Source of the DNA: Pithys albifrons albifrons
Taxonomy: Eukaryota > Chordata > Aves > Passeriformes > Thamnophilidae
Length of the DNA stretch: 64,000 nt
Assembly (NCBI RefSeq): GCF_047495875.1
Contig: NC_092466.1
Span: 12,334,561 to 12,398,560, forward strand
Direction: 5' to 3'
Part shown: positions 1 through 13,700 of the stretch, piece after piece
How positions within the stretch are numbered: position 1 is the first letter of the stretch
Layout of the letters: every line of letters begins with the position of its first letter
Notes under the pieces: model-generated
Seen by the model: the letters and a program-made list of their open reading frames with translations, nothing else
What the model was told of the DNA's origin: nothing
Databases searched by the model: none
Program-made: the position numbers and the translations under genes

Positions 1-372
1 AGTTTGCTATTAAAAAGACATAGGTGGGTAGATAACTTTGATCTTAGAGTCTACTTAGCCATGGCAAGGAAGGCCATTAAAAGCATCCTGCTTTGTAATT
101 TCAAACTGCATTTTTTTTAAAAGTGACTGAGATTTCCCTCTTCTCCTCCTTGTCCACTCAGATAAGCAACAACCAGCACTGTCAAAACCAAAGTGTGGTT
201 TCCTAGCAAATCTTGCAGCTATGGAAGCAAAACTCTGTGGGATAGCTTCATTTAAACAAGTTTCAAAACACGTGTGTAATGCAAATGCACATTACCACAG
301 TGGACAAGGCTAAAGAGAGATTGATTCTTCACTAGAAATACAAAAACCTATCTTCTGCTTCTTTTCTTGCAG
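1..372. other. Non-coding stretch before the exon-like segment
   Basis: I see no recognisable gene or repeat. The last 30 bases form a pyrimidine-rich run ending in TTGCAG, which reads as a possible 3' splice site for the segment that follows. Confidence 0.6.
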
Positions 373-502
373 GTAGATATAACTGCTGGAGTGAAAATAG
401 CCCTTCACAGCCTCACTGACTGCATTAGTGCGATGGCTTTAGTTCAAAGAAGCAGGGTCTGGCCTTACCACAGCACTGCTGGGGATTATGCACACAGTCA
501 AG
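373..502 (+). other. Exon-shaped segment of 130 nt with strong splice-site-like borders (unproven)
   Basis: The segment follows a long pyrimidine tract ending in TTGCAG at 372 and is followed by CAAG/GTAAGG at 503, close to the consensus donor. One frame, starting at the first base, is open for all 43 codons plus one base. The other two frames meet stops. The conceptual peptide (beginning VDITAGVK) resembles no family I recognise. At this length one open frame is expected by chance roughly a third of the time, so openness is weak support. It could be a coding exon, a lncRNA exon or a decoy; no partner exon was identified. Confidence 0.22.
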
Positions 503-3167
503 GTAAGGTGAAGCACAGATAGACCAAAATAAGTGTTTTCTGTTTCAGCTTCATAGCATCCTTGGATGTTTTCAAGCCTATTCAGCTAGAACTCCTCTGA
601 TTTCCCCATTGCTGAGCAATATCTGCCTTTTGGTCATATGCAACTGACACCATTTTCAGGTGAGTTCAATGGAATATGGGAGATACGGATTAGAGGGAGA
701 GAAAGGAAGGACAAGAGAGGGAGCAAGTGGATAAAGATAAGAGGTAATTCCTTGTGAAATACTTTATATTTGACTCTTCTCTTCCTTCCTATTACCTTCA
801 GCTTCTACAACCAGAATTCAGTTAAGCCTAGTGAAGCAGTTATTATTAAATTTATAGATTAAGATTTTCAAGTGCCAAGCACAGGATATGAAAGTAATTG
901 GTGCTTATAAAAGGATCTATAGTCAAAAACTTGTTAGAATAAACTGCACTTTAAAGATGCATCAGTTCTTTTTGGAAGTATTACACATGGAATAGTTGTA
1001 CGAGACGATCCATTCTTTTTAATCTCTAACCTCTAAACTTGCAATTGCATATTTATATTATGTATTGACTCAAGGGACATTCTATTTTACATGTAGTCTA
1101 TAAATTGTTTGAGGGATGGGCAATTTCTTTTGTTATCCTTGCAGTGTAGTCAGCACAAAAAAGTGCAGGTTCAGAGCTACAACTCTTGAAACATCACAAC
1201 AAAATAACAGACCACTGAATGTCTTGCTTGAGAGTGTGTTAACAAGTCTGGTCAGGAGTCAGACCAAGCATGCAATTATGAAAAATTTGTAAGGGTAACT
1301 AAAAGCCTGACATACCTCAGCACAACAGCCATCTGGCCACCTCAGTGACCGGCTGGACTCTGCCACAGCCCAACAGCTTTTGACATGCAGTTCTGTGCAT
1401 GTCCATATCACCATGTCCCTGCTCTGGCAGTGACGGGTAACCCATTCCTGCATGAACAGCAGCTTGTAAGTCTACAATGTATTAAGCAATTGAGATTATT
1501 TCCTTTGACTAATCCTGTGATATGTTAGCAGCACTTGCTGATCTGAGCATAAAATGGCAGTACAGATATGCACCCATAAGCAGAACAGGAGGCTGACATG
1601 TCAGGGTTACCCAGCAAACATCTGAATAAATAACTATGCAGCTCAATGCTGCATAGATCCTTGTTTGGAAAAAATATTCAGTCTTTGTTTAGTCCATGCT
1701 ATTTTCTAAGTGACAATGATGAGTGAATTAAACATCAAAATAATGAGATATCCTCTGATAATGTTAAATAATGTCCAAATTCAGCAAGATGCTTTAGCCA
1801 ACTACATCACTACTGAGTATGCAGTTCCTGAAGGAAATATTAATAAATACTGTGGGCTTTGTCCAAAGAAGCTTTTTTCATCACAGCGGTAGGACTGTGT
1901 TTCCACAGCAATTTATCACTGCAGTCTTTAGGTTAGCACTTCTACTCATTCTGTAATTGCACCTCAGCCTCTAGTGCAGAGTTGTACCTGTAAACCAAGA
2001 GAGGCTGTTAAATTCCTTTGATGTGAACTGGGTTGCTGTCAGACCTGGCTAGAGTTTTACCCTTTCACTTGGGTGGAAGTTTCCTGAAACTGAGAAAGCC
2101 TGAGTGAGAGAACCAGTAGCAGTATAAAAGAAGCTGACACAGCTCCAGAGGATCAGTCAAGGCAGCCAGCATACTCCATGCAGCAAGCAACATTTAAAAG
2201 GCTTTTGAGAAAATAGCTGCAGTTTCAGCTACCACATCCACAGAACAGCCCCCCACACAGCCCTAAAACACATGGAATAAAATACTTCTCTTAAAACACA
2301 CCAGAAAAAAACTGAAACAACTATCAGAATGAGTGTGCCTCTTTCTTGGTAATTTATTTGGTAGTATCAGTACTTTTCTGACACAAACCTCCTCCTTGTT
2401 TACTTTTGAAGTGCTTTAATTCATGCTTTGCTGGACACCATCTGGAACTTTCACAGAGAAGCCCATGTGGCAGCTACACACCAGCAAACTTACCAGCCAG
2501 GCAAAGATCATGACTGCAATATCCCAAATCCCAGTATGTAAAATAAGCCTTTGAAAAAAGATTACCAGTCTAGCCCTCAGTAAAAAAAAATGATCATTAG
2601 GGATGACAGGTCCTTGAACTGTACTGCTTTGCTCTACAACAATTTGTTGTGCTAAACTGATTGTTATTGCTGATACACCCTGGGGATCCTACAGGAAAAT
2701 ACTTCACAGCAATTATTTGATGCTGCAAAAATTGCTCCTGATGGCTAGTCTCAGAGCTGTATCTCCAGCACATCCCTCTGGTATTATCCTGCTAGTCTGA
2801 TTCCCTGCACTGACATTTCTGTTAAGCCTTGTACTGTTTAACTTATATTTCTGGGAAAGGGCATCTAACTTCGACTGTCAAGGTAAAGTGTGAAGATTTG
2901 CATTCTAGGATGTTAAAAATGTAGTTCTACCATAGATGTGGAAATCTACACTAAATACCAGTTTTGTTCCTCAACCAACTGACCCCAGCAACCTCTGCAT
3001 TCTGGCACTGCTGCCCAGAAAAACAGATCTTAGGGACAAATATCTGAATCCAAGAGTTTCTCAAGGAAGTCATGATTTTGCTTCAGATTAAGGCAGATGG
3101 AGTTATAAAATACATTTTTTCAGTCAATCTCTTTGATAACCTTGATTTTATCCTCAGAATAAAGTCA

Positions 3168-3214
3168 GGGGTTTTTTTGCTTGCTTTGTTTTGTTTGTGG
3201 GGTTTTGTTTTCAC
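3168..3214. repeat. G/T-rich low-complexity tract
   Basis: About 47 bases consist almost only of T and G on the plus strand, as runs of T broken by G or GGGG. The same composition recurs several times in the window. Confidence 0.7.
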
Positions 3215-6200
3215 TTTCTCCCCTACTCTCTGGTCTAAAAACAAGCCAGATTTCCAAAGACAAACTTTTTCTTTTCCATGGCTAAACCCCTAAAAATCCC
3301 TAGCCAAAATAAACTCTGCACAATGTATCTCAATACGTGCAGCTAGATTTTGAAAGAATGGGGAATAAATAGCATGTTAAACTTTGAAAGAACCAGCTCT
3401 TAAGTTTAGAGCTTATATAATAATGTATTTACTAAAAACAAACATTAAAGTCAACTGCCAAATCACATGCCCTAATTTTAGCAGAACTAGATTCTTCACT
3501 AAGAGAATGGAGAAAAATCTGATTTAAGAAAGCTCTGGGGCGGCCTGATTTTTGCTTACTAGTAGAGGGAGTTTGGGACACAACAATCCTTTCCTTTTCA
3601 TTATGCTTCCAGGAAGAGTTGCTCAGTTCTTCCATTCACAGTACAGCTCATTCACTTTCTCTCCTATCTGAAATTTAATATATTTAGACATAATTATTTT
3701 TCCAATCAAAGTAATGAGGTAGTCTTAATTCAGTCATATATTTAAAAAGAAAAAGGCCAAGTATTTATATATACCTATGCTTCTGCAGCACCTGTGACTT
3801 AATTAAAGCTTAGGCTCCACCCCTGCCTTACACTACCTGGTGCAAATACCAAAAAAACAACATATTCTTGTCCTCAAGGGTTTGCAATCCAAATATAAGA
3901 GAAGGGGCAGTAGGTGGGAAATACAATGGAAAGTATATGGGCACCACTGAAAGGCTTCCTTAAGCCATGGAAAACATGACTGTATAAACACTTTCTCTGA
4001 GCATCTGTAGGTTCTGGTAACAGGATTACTTCACTTCTTCTCAAGACACAAGTGGGGGACTCTTTTCTGCAAAACGCGATTTTTCACCTTTACTGAGGGT
4101 AACCACGTGGAATTGTGATAATGAAAAGATATAGAAATAGACAATAATGAGCTATTACAGAAATACATTGCTTCAGGGTTACAAACGTCCATCACCACTT
4201 ATAAATTAACAGGTTCTTGCCATCATATGGGGCTCCCCTTTTGATCTCAGATCCCACCATCCTGTTCCCTCCAAGCCCTGTCCCTGTCACAAGGCTAAGC
4301 AGGTCGTTAGCAAGGGATGTTTACGTTGGGGATAGCTTGTTAAATCAGGGTAGAAATTACACTAACTTGCATGACAGCATAAAGGAGCATTTTATGGTAT
4401 GTTGATTCTTGCATTGTAAAAAGTATTGATCATGGGCTGTGGAACAGAAAATCATGCTTTAAGTGTAAAGGGTATAATATCAAGTGCAATTTTCTTGAAG
4501 AAAATATGGAGGATTTTATATTAAAGCTATTTTCTTGCTACCTTTTAGCTCTTCCACAGCAACAATTACCATGCTATGAATACAGTAAACTTTGATTCTC
4601 TGAGCCCTAGATTGAAGAATTTGCCTTTTTTCTTTTAACTCTTCTTCCCAAATCTTTTGTATGCTTATCAAAGGAAATGCTTGCAAGAATGAATTTACAG
4701 GGAGCCTGATTATATCAGCTTTCCAAAGGATACACCTCACCTGCCAAATATTCTTTTATTAGTATAGCAATAGGTAACTATTTCCACACAGAAATGCTCC
4801 CATTTCAAGCAGAGCTGTGGAAACCATACCCACATCTTAAGCAGTTGACATGAATGTATAATATCTGTGCACAAATGCCACTCCAGAGAAAGCAAATAGT
4901 TCAGTCAATACACTGCTGTGCATGAGCTTTTCTTGCTGCTTAAAATGTAGCACCTCAAAACATATGCTTTGGGTGCAGGAGTCACCAGGCACCTGTGAGC
5001 TGGTCCTCAGAGAGAAACATTTCATTTCCTACATTGTTTAAGCAGGAAGAGTAAGGTAAAAAGCATATAAATAAGAAAGTGAAGAATCAAACTCAACCTC
5101 TACCTATAATTTCGAGTAAGGAAAATTGAAATAGCACTCCTTAAGATTTCTTGCTCAATATTTGTTATAACAAAACCTCTTTTGAGGAGGTAATTACTTT
5201 ATCTTCTTTGAGCTCGGACTAAGGATATATAAGTAGCACCAATATGCATTTCTTTCACAGCCCTGATTCTCAAGATAATCTATTTTTAAAGATTTAGTGG
5301 TACTGAACAATGTTGGTAATACTTTTTGTAAGTCTCAGAAAAAAGTTAAAACACAAACTTATAAGCAACAAGTGATCAGACAGTCCCCTGACATTACATA
5401 TTATCACGTTTCTGTTCATGAATGTTTCTTACCTACAAAATCCACTTGCTTATACTTACTGATTTCTCTAATGTAGGACTTGAGCTTTCTAACAGACACA
5501 AATCCTTCTCACAACCCAAACTTAAAAGTAGTTATCTTGGTACCTACCATGCTTGATTACCCCTTTCTTCCTTTGCTTCCACAGCTGTAACCAAGCACAA
5601 AATGCCTTAGCTACTAACACCTGAAATTTACAGCCTCCCAATTCCCATAATACACTGAAATACAAGGCAAGGAACCTATATAAGTTTCATTTCTTAATTG
5701 CTTTTACTTTTTGGATAAGAAAGGTATGTTTAATAGAAGGGTAAGTGCTAGGTTGTGTGTTAAGAATACAATGAGTCTTGTAGATTCCTTTAAAATTCTA
5801 CACCTCAGATAAGTGAGGTGTTACAGAAAATGCTGAAAGATATTGTGGCAAGAAAAAGGAGTAGTAGCTCTTTAGTTCAGCTGTAAGATGTGAAGAGATG
5901 AAGAACTCAGAAAACCTCAATCTTCATTTTAGGTAGGAAGTGATTTTATCAATAATCACCAACTTACTTCGAAAATCTCATGGTTTAGGCTAGAATCTGA
6001 CTATTTAAGGGTTGCTACTGGGAAGGCATTTTACCTAGCAGCAGGGTAATCTATAGCCTTATCCTTAGAGACTGCTGATGCTGCCTGTTCTCCTTAGAGG
6101 TAGTACTGCATTGCTACAGGAAAGGTAGTGATCTGGGTTTCTCACAACTTCCCATAAGGAGAGTGTCAACACTTGTGTTGAGGTTGCAGATGTGATCGTT

Positions 6201-9141
6201 TAAGAATTGGTATTTACAGCTTAGGAAAGAATCTCTTTTTTTTGGGAATTTAAATGCTCATCACTGATTATTTCTACTGCTGCTTATTATGTTTGTTCTC
6301 TTCTTGCAGTTTCTGTTCACAAAGGGAGCCTCAGGGATCTTTGTCTGGAATATTGCTCCCTATGGAGGATTAAGGATAGGTTTTCAAGACCTAGCAGGTG
6401 ATTTTCTAGCATGTACATTTCTAATGCATGAGGCAAAATGCTTTGTAGAGCCTTTTTACTCTTGCTAGTATCTGTTTGCATTTGGCAGAAACTTTGGAAT
6501 CTTCATTCTATTTCTGGTATTATTTAGCTCTGAGTGTGATACACTGGAAGAGACAGACTAGATAATACCCATTTTGTAAGTACATACTCATATTCATTTC
6601 CTCTCTTTTTGAACCCAAGGGCTTCTGCAGCTCATCTTGTGTGTTTAGGTTTGGCAGATGTCCACATAATCAGATTCCCCATTTTCATGACTTCCTCACA
6701 GCCAAAATTTCATGTGGGAGAGAAACATAATGAGACAAATGACTCTACCACAATCTCTACTGCCTATATTCCCCTTGGCAGGGATGGATTGCTTATTATC
6801 AGATTATTTGGAAGAAAAAGAGGGAAGATGACAAGCAGAAATCCATAGTCTAATGTAACTGAGGTAAGTGACTCTGTACAAATGGAAGGATAAACTATAC
6901 TTGTATCTTTCTTAGCTATAAGTCTAAGTTTCTTCAGGAAGTTTCTTGTGGACAGGAGTTTCCATAGTCTGTAGTGTAATGTCCTGAAAGAATAGAAAAT
7001 ACTGTACCTGCCTCCAAATCATGGTACAAGGCTTAATAAATATTTGCAAGATGATTGAAGATTCTGGCAGAAAAGGGGCTATTACGAATGTGAAGTGCTA
7101 TTATCAATCTAATGTGCTAAAAATATTCATTTCTTTGCCTCTGATAAAGTGTCCCATTAATGAGCTACTTCACAAATGTCTAAATGAATTCCACAGAAAG
7201 TGATTTATGGCCATACTTCCAAAGAAACAAACTCTCCCTCAAGGAGCACTCTTTATCAGGGTTCTTAAGTTCTACTGTTACTTCAACAACTCTTTTTTAG
7301 CTTCTACCAAAGCAACTTAACAAAATAAGAAACACAGCCTGTATTCTTTGAAAGTAATTTGTTCATTTTAGTTTTTTAGCCTATATATTTAAATATGAAG
7401 CCAAAGCTATTTAACTAGAAATAGACATGTAAAATCAGAGTCTCAAAGGCCACATTGCCATCTCTGGAGACCTATTGCAAATATATGATAGATCTAAGCT
7501 TCAGAGGGCTTTACACAGGTCTTAGATGAAGGGCATCTTTATCAAAGTTATTCATTGTAATTTGAAAGCAAATCTTAAAAAATCGCTGATGCTGCAGATG
7601 TCTGCACATGCCTCGATTCATGCCTAAACTAGTTCAGCACTGGGAGGGACCTGATAAAAAGGTGCTAAGTTAGTCCATAATACATAAAAACATGTCATTA
7701 ACTCAGATTCAACAAACTGGTTGGTTAAGTGATTAAATTATGCTGTTATTTACTAGTCATAAAATTTTATCAGCTTATCAGTTACAGATTTATTCAAAAA
7801 AGCAGATCATTTGTCTTCATATGTGTAACATAGAGGCTTTGTATTTTCTACAACATTTGCCATCAGGTATGGAATGTTATGAAACCAGGGACACATTATG
7901 GCAAGGCTGAGCTGGTAAGGAAAGTATAGGAAGTAAAACTTAGCTTTTCTAATGATTTAACATTAAGCTACTTGAAATAAAGTTTGGCTCTGAAAGGATC
8001 AGAAAAAAAAAATCAGTGGATGATGCCTTTAAATTCTTTAAAGGGACTTGTTTACAGTTAAAAAAAATCCAGTGTAATTGAGGGTCCCAAGCATGATTAA
8101 AAAATTACCAAATTTCTAATTTTTTGCCTGTAGTTGAGCAAGGAACTTGTAACACTTGAGTTCCAATCACTCAGATGTGCCTCAGAACTGTAATGTAAAT
8201 GTGAATACATTCTCAGCTCTGACTGCCAAGTAGGCTGATAACTAAAGTCTGGAATCTCTGCAGAGGTTATGACATAGTGATGGTTAAAATGTAGCTACTC
8301 TACAGCTCTTCTGAGGAGGTATCCTCTCGGATAGTCTCATCCAACATGAATGTGAAGCTCACTGATTTGAAACATTAGCTGATTGATAATTTCATTCTAG
8401 TACTGTATTAGAGTAAATGTTGATTGTCACAGCTGGTATTTTTCCCAACATTTTTTTCTTGGATATTACTGTCCATTTCATTGACTATTTACCCTGAAAA
8501 AACACATTGGAAATATTTGCACTGATCTGAGTCTCAGCTGGCAAAAATGGCAGCAGATCCACTGATGTTAATGGAGATATGATGAGCAAAACTAGCTAGA
8601 GACCAAGTTTCTTAATGGTATATCCCACTGCACTCCTGTAGTTTGCTAAACCATTTTTAATGTTGTGTCAAAGCCTATTGCAATAACTGAACATTGGCCA
8701 GTTTCAAAATACAGCAAATGTATTATTTATATCATCAAATGTCTTTTATAAAATCCAAAGCAAATTGTACAGACAATCTCTATTATTTTCTTGTGGCTGG
8801 AAGGCAAACCTCTCACTTTCTTTTAACAGAATGTAACTTCCATTGATTTATAGCTTTACAGATCACTCCTTGTGTGATTGTTGAATTCACTGTCCAACAA
8901 AGACTAGAGAAGCTGAGTATTTTGGCAAGTGCTATTCATCTTCTATGCTTCAGCTGCCCTTTTATGTTATTTGGGTATCTAATGTACTACAGTAGCAATG
9001 ACCACTGTAGCTGAACAGGAGTCTTTCCCCTCACATAGTAAAACACTGGTTTTCAGAGCCTCTGGGAATATGTAAACTCCATGAATTAAATGCTCAGCCT
9101 GAGATAGGAAGTAAAGTTGCACCAGAACTTTAGGGACTAAA

Positions 9142-9170
9142 GTTAAACTTCAGTTTAACTGAAGTTGAAC
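9142..9170. repeat. Short near-perfect inverted repeat (hairpin)
   Basis: AACTTCAGTT at 9146-9155 is followed by one base and then its exact reverse complement at 9157-9166. One mismatched pair and three further complementary bases on each side extend the stem to about 14 positions. The AACTTCAGTTTA half also recurs directly to the right, so the site combines inverted and direct repetition. No ORF, known repeat or terminator context is attached to it. Confidence 0.7.
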
Positions 9171-10429
9171 TTCAGTTTAGCTTACCTGGCAGTTCCATGA
9201 TGAGATAGCACCTTTTTCTCCTTGGTACTAGTTCATCTCTGTTTGGACTATGAAAGGAATTTAAAATCTGTCAACAGCATGGGTGAACACCTAAAGAGCT
9301 TGTCAAGACTATTCTGGGAGTTCTGAAGTTCAAAGACTTGCACTCACTCAGGCTTTCACATTTTGTCCATGGAAAACACTAAAAAGCATTTGGCCCTCAT
9401 GGGGGTGGTAGTAGAAAGGGAAATGTGAAGACATTCCATCAGTAAACAAGTAACATGAACTTTAGGAAACTACCTTCTTCTTGAATGCACACTGAAATAA
9501 GGTTTCAGAGTTTTGTGTACATATTCAGGGGAATGCTCAGAGACCATACAGACTTAAAATTTTTCTAGCTGTAACTTTACATCTGAGCACAGCGGAGAAT
9601 AACATACCAAAGTTTCTTTGTTTTTAAATAGGTTTCTGTGTCTTGGATGAATGTTCACTAGGCACTTCAGATGCTGCAGATCATTTGATTGATACAATGC
9701 TTCTTTAAAAGAGACTTGCTCAAAGTGCTTGTTTTTCTAACATAATTAAATATAGTATTTGAGTAGTGTATATGCCATGACATTTCAAGTGAAACACAAG
9801 TTGAAACATATGAAGGGCATGATCTGAGATCTGGTATACAAATGCAAGAAATAAAACAGTGTATTTTCATGCTGGAATAGCTTTTCTACAAATAGATAGT
9901 TGCTACTAGTCCTTTGATTGCTTGTTAGTGCATGGTTCACTGAAATTAAGGAATAGCTTGTAAATAGGCATAATTCTGCATATTTTGTTCAAAAGCTAAA
10001 CTATTGTCAGTTGAAAAAAAAGAAGTATTTTTTAATTATATGGCAGATTCTTTGATACAGTGTATTGGTTTTCAGTGTTTCTGATTTCAGCAAGAGTGTC
10101 ACTCCTTTTGCTGCTCATTGTAAAGCTTCATTTTAGATATTTTTCAACAGGAGGGTTTGTGAGTCTGAGCTGTCTTGTCTGGATATCGACATAGTACCTT
10201 TTTGACACGAGAAAAAGTCAGTAAATTGTTTCAAGAAGTTTATTTTGGTTTTGGAAGAGGTATTTCTTTCCTTTTGCACAGGAATATCTTTATGACTTCT
10301 AAAAAGAATGTAGATAAAATACCCATTGAGGAGATTTTCATCTTGCAAGTGAAAGATGGAATGTTCTTGTAGCCATCAATTGGTAAGAGGACAAGGTGTC
10401 AGGGCTGTCCTTTCCTACATTCTGGATTA

Positions 10430-10780
10430 CTAAGGACCTTGCAGACAAATCGAGTGTAGTCCAGAGGGGAGTAGCAGAAAAATGACTAAAGGCTTGGAAA
10501 ATGGAAATTGCAAGGGTGATAAAAAGGATTGACCATCTAGCACTTAGCAGATATAACTGTCTATACATACATAAAGGGTTATTATGGAGAGCGGGGACCA
10601 ATTATTCTCCTGAGTCATCAAGGGCAGAACAAGGCTAATAAATTTAGGATGTTGCTGGGAAAATGTCAGTTTAACATTAGGAAATGCTTTGAGTAGAAGA
10701 ACAATCAGGACAATGTATGATGCTCTCAAGCAGAGTTGGGTTGGATTTCCATCAGAAAGCTTGTTCAACTGCAAGGCTAG
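10430..10780 (+). mobile_element. Old, diverged CR1 LINE relic, 3' part
   Basis: The plus strand follows the conserved 3' portion of CR1 elements in order. It has a GTCCAGAGGGGAGTAGCAG-type segment, then ATGACTAAAGGCTTGGAAAATG, a TACATAAAGGGTTAT segment, a TTTAACATTAGGAAATGCTT segment, and a terminal GGATTTCCATC...AAGCTTGTTCAAC segment. Mismatches and small gaps are numerous, and no octamer tail can be made out, which suggests an old subfamily. No coding capacity remains. The match is from memory of family consensus, so the borders are approximate. Confidence 0.65.
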
Positions 10781-13700
10781 ACATCAGTCTTGGGTAATGG
10801 ATCTTACTGTAACCTGAAGTCTAGCAGAAATAAAAGGCCTTGGTCCTGCAAACATTCATGTAGGAGGGTAATCTTCGTAAAGCCTGAGCTCTTTGCTTGA
10901 TTAAAAGTTGCCTAAATGGTACCATATATTTAATGAATCTTTAACAGTTGGTAGGATGTACTAGCCCTTTTATATAGAAGGAAATTCACAAGTAGCAATT
11001 ATTTGCACAACTTTCAAAACAAATAAACCTTGTGGATTTTCCTGCTGTCAAAATCAAAACCTCTGTCTCTTACTCATGAAGAAACAGATTTAATAAAATA
11101 CCTTCCATTTTCGATGTGCATTTTATAAATTGGTTTACACATTTAAATCCCACAGAAATCTGACTTTCTGAAATTCATATTTAATTGAGATATCTACTTA
11201 GTGGTTGTCTGAATTTGGTTCTCTATTATGAGTCTTTTTTGGTGTTTTAATTCCTATAAGGAGTTGTTTTAATGTAGATGTAGGGGGTTTAGCCAACCTC
11301 CCAAATTGTGTATCACGCAGGACTATTTCCACAATAATAATTATGGGATGAATTTCAGTAAGTGGACAGAATAGACTATTGGTATGTAGTGCCATTGTAG
11401 AATCCATGTGATTGGTTTGTTTGCTGAATCAGTATTTCAGGAAAATTTTTGTCAAGGACACTCATTCTGCTTTTATTAGTAATTGCTCAAGTTCAAATGA
11501 AACTCCAAAAAATGCTAATGAGTTTAATGAATCAAAACTTTCATTGCCTGCCTACTGCTACTTGTGTCAAACTCCAGGGAAATTAAGGTGCTGACAGTGT
11601 TTGATGAACAGGATAAAATCACAGTCCTCTCAAGAAACCAGACTTATAGCTGCAAATGGATTGAATGCCATAGCTTTTTTCGCTTAAGGGAAAGAGTAGT
11701 GGCCAGCCACCATGAGGAAAAGGCACCATAAAACTTGCCAAAAAGTATTGTCCCTTGTGTGTTATATAAAATCCATAGGATTGTTGTCAGAACTCTAACA
11801 CAATTTCAGCAGACTGGGAAATTTTCCATTCTCCTAATTGGCACTGTGTGTTCTACCTTCTGAACTGGTTATGCCTTTTTGTGGGAGATAGGAAAGCTGT
11901 GAATGTCTTTGAGCATCCTTAAGCTTGAGGATAACAACCTCCTCATTTAGAATTTGGATATTCCTTTCTGGAAATCATACAGCTTCCTTGAGTGAGACAA
12001 TAAGTTGGCTTTTGGCTTTATTTACATTGTTATTTACATCTTGTTCTTCTTGGTACTTGGATGCAGAGTGTATTACTAACCTTAAATTAGCTACCTCTAG
12101 TACTGTTTTATTACAACAGCAATGAAAATGTGTGGTCTTCTTTATGTTGTAGCAGAGGCCAACTTTAAACACCAGTTTTACTAATTTTTTTCTCTTTCTC
12201 AAATTTTAAGTAGCTTATTTGGTCATCTGATCCAAACAGAGTAGCAGAGAGTATATGTTTCTGTGATAATGATGAAAGGACTAATGAGATACCAGGGAAA
12301 TCTTCTGGTAGTGTTCTAAACAGGTGAAAATGTGCAAGTGTTAATATCCAAAGTCAGATCTTTTTTCACATAGACATGCTGCTTCTAGGATTTTTGCATG
12401 GGTTTCTAACTGTGATATGAGAATTGGTATTGCAAGTTTCTTAAGGAATTGTGCTATCATGCTGAATTTCATTCTGAAAGTCAGTCTTTAGAGCTTCAAG
12501 CAACACTTTCTACATTTTGACAAGGTATATCAACATGGGTTTGTCTTTTCTCTGCAAGTGCCCTCTTCATCAGTTAAAGAATTAGTTTTCTCTGTTCCAG
12601 TTTTCATTTGCCAGTCTCTGACCTTTATAAGCTAGTTGGAGTACAAATTACCTCTTTCAACATGAATATAACAACATTTAAAATAAGAGGCTAAAACATG
12701 TGTCTACCTTCATACCATGTGTGTTCAAATATGACTTTTCCAGTAAATTTATTATTTAGATTCAGTATTTTCTTGCATTCAGCCATGACTTCTCAGCTTT
12801 ATCCAGTGTATAGGAAGAAAATCTACCTACAAAATCTACCAACCAATATTGCAGAGGACTAGGACTATATTGCTTTCAGGAGGCAAATCAGGCATATTGA
12901 TCTAGAATGGCCATAAAGCTGTCACAATAATACCAACACTAAACACAAAAAATTACTTCTTTAAATCACCTCAGTGCTGCTCCTTAGGAAGTCCTCTAGC
13001 CAAACTTCCATTCTACATGTAGGAAGACAGTATACCCTAGGGACTTGTCAACATTCTGGTTGTTTTGTGGGGTTTTTTTTATCATATGTTCTTCAGAATA
13101 ACTGTACAATGAAGGTGCAGCTTGTTCTGACCCCTGTTTCTTTGGAAGTGATTGGGATTTGGAGCAGAATTATGAGTTGACAGTTGAAGAAGGAATTATA
13201 ACTCATTCAAAAGTTTCACTCAGATGTAGCATTCAAGATACACTTTTTGCCTCTGAAATAGCATATATTGCCCTTATTTACATTTAGAGAAAATATAATA
13301 AGGACATAGATGTCAGAAATAGTGCTAAGATAGAGTTAAAGCCATCTCAAGACAGAAAATACAAACAAAATCAACCAACCAAAAAAACCCAACACGAAGA
13401 TTTGTGTGTATAAGTCACCAGCAAGCAAGGAATGTTTTCAAATGTATTTGTGATGAAAACCACAGAAGCAGCTTTTCATAAAAGCTTTATATCCAGTCAC
13501 CTTGGCTGAAGGTTTAAGCTTTGGAGTGTGGATAAAAACTGGAGCATTACTCCAAAGGCTTCTTACTGGTAAGTAAAACTCCAAAGAGGAAAGATAATAA
13601 CTTGCTGATTCTATAAAATGCTTCTGCTTAGATTTCATGGAGGACTAGACCTTTGCCTGTGAGTCAAGCACTTCTTTCTGATTTGTTTGCCCATTTACAT

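Larger units (their letters stand above)
503..10429. other. About 10 kb of unannotated single-copy-looking DNA
   Basis: No open frame is longer than 79 codons, and none resembles a known protein. I recognised no interspersed repeat. A G/T-rich low-complexity tract and a hairpin are listed separately. AATAAA motifs, splice-like sites and short ORFs occur at the density expected of A+T-rich DNA. Confidence 0.6.

Noticed and set aside
6609..6863. Exon-like stretch ending at a GTAAGT donor near 6864
   Set aside because: The open frame stops before the donor and the acceptor is weak, so coding use is unlikely.
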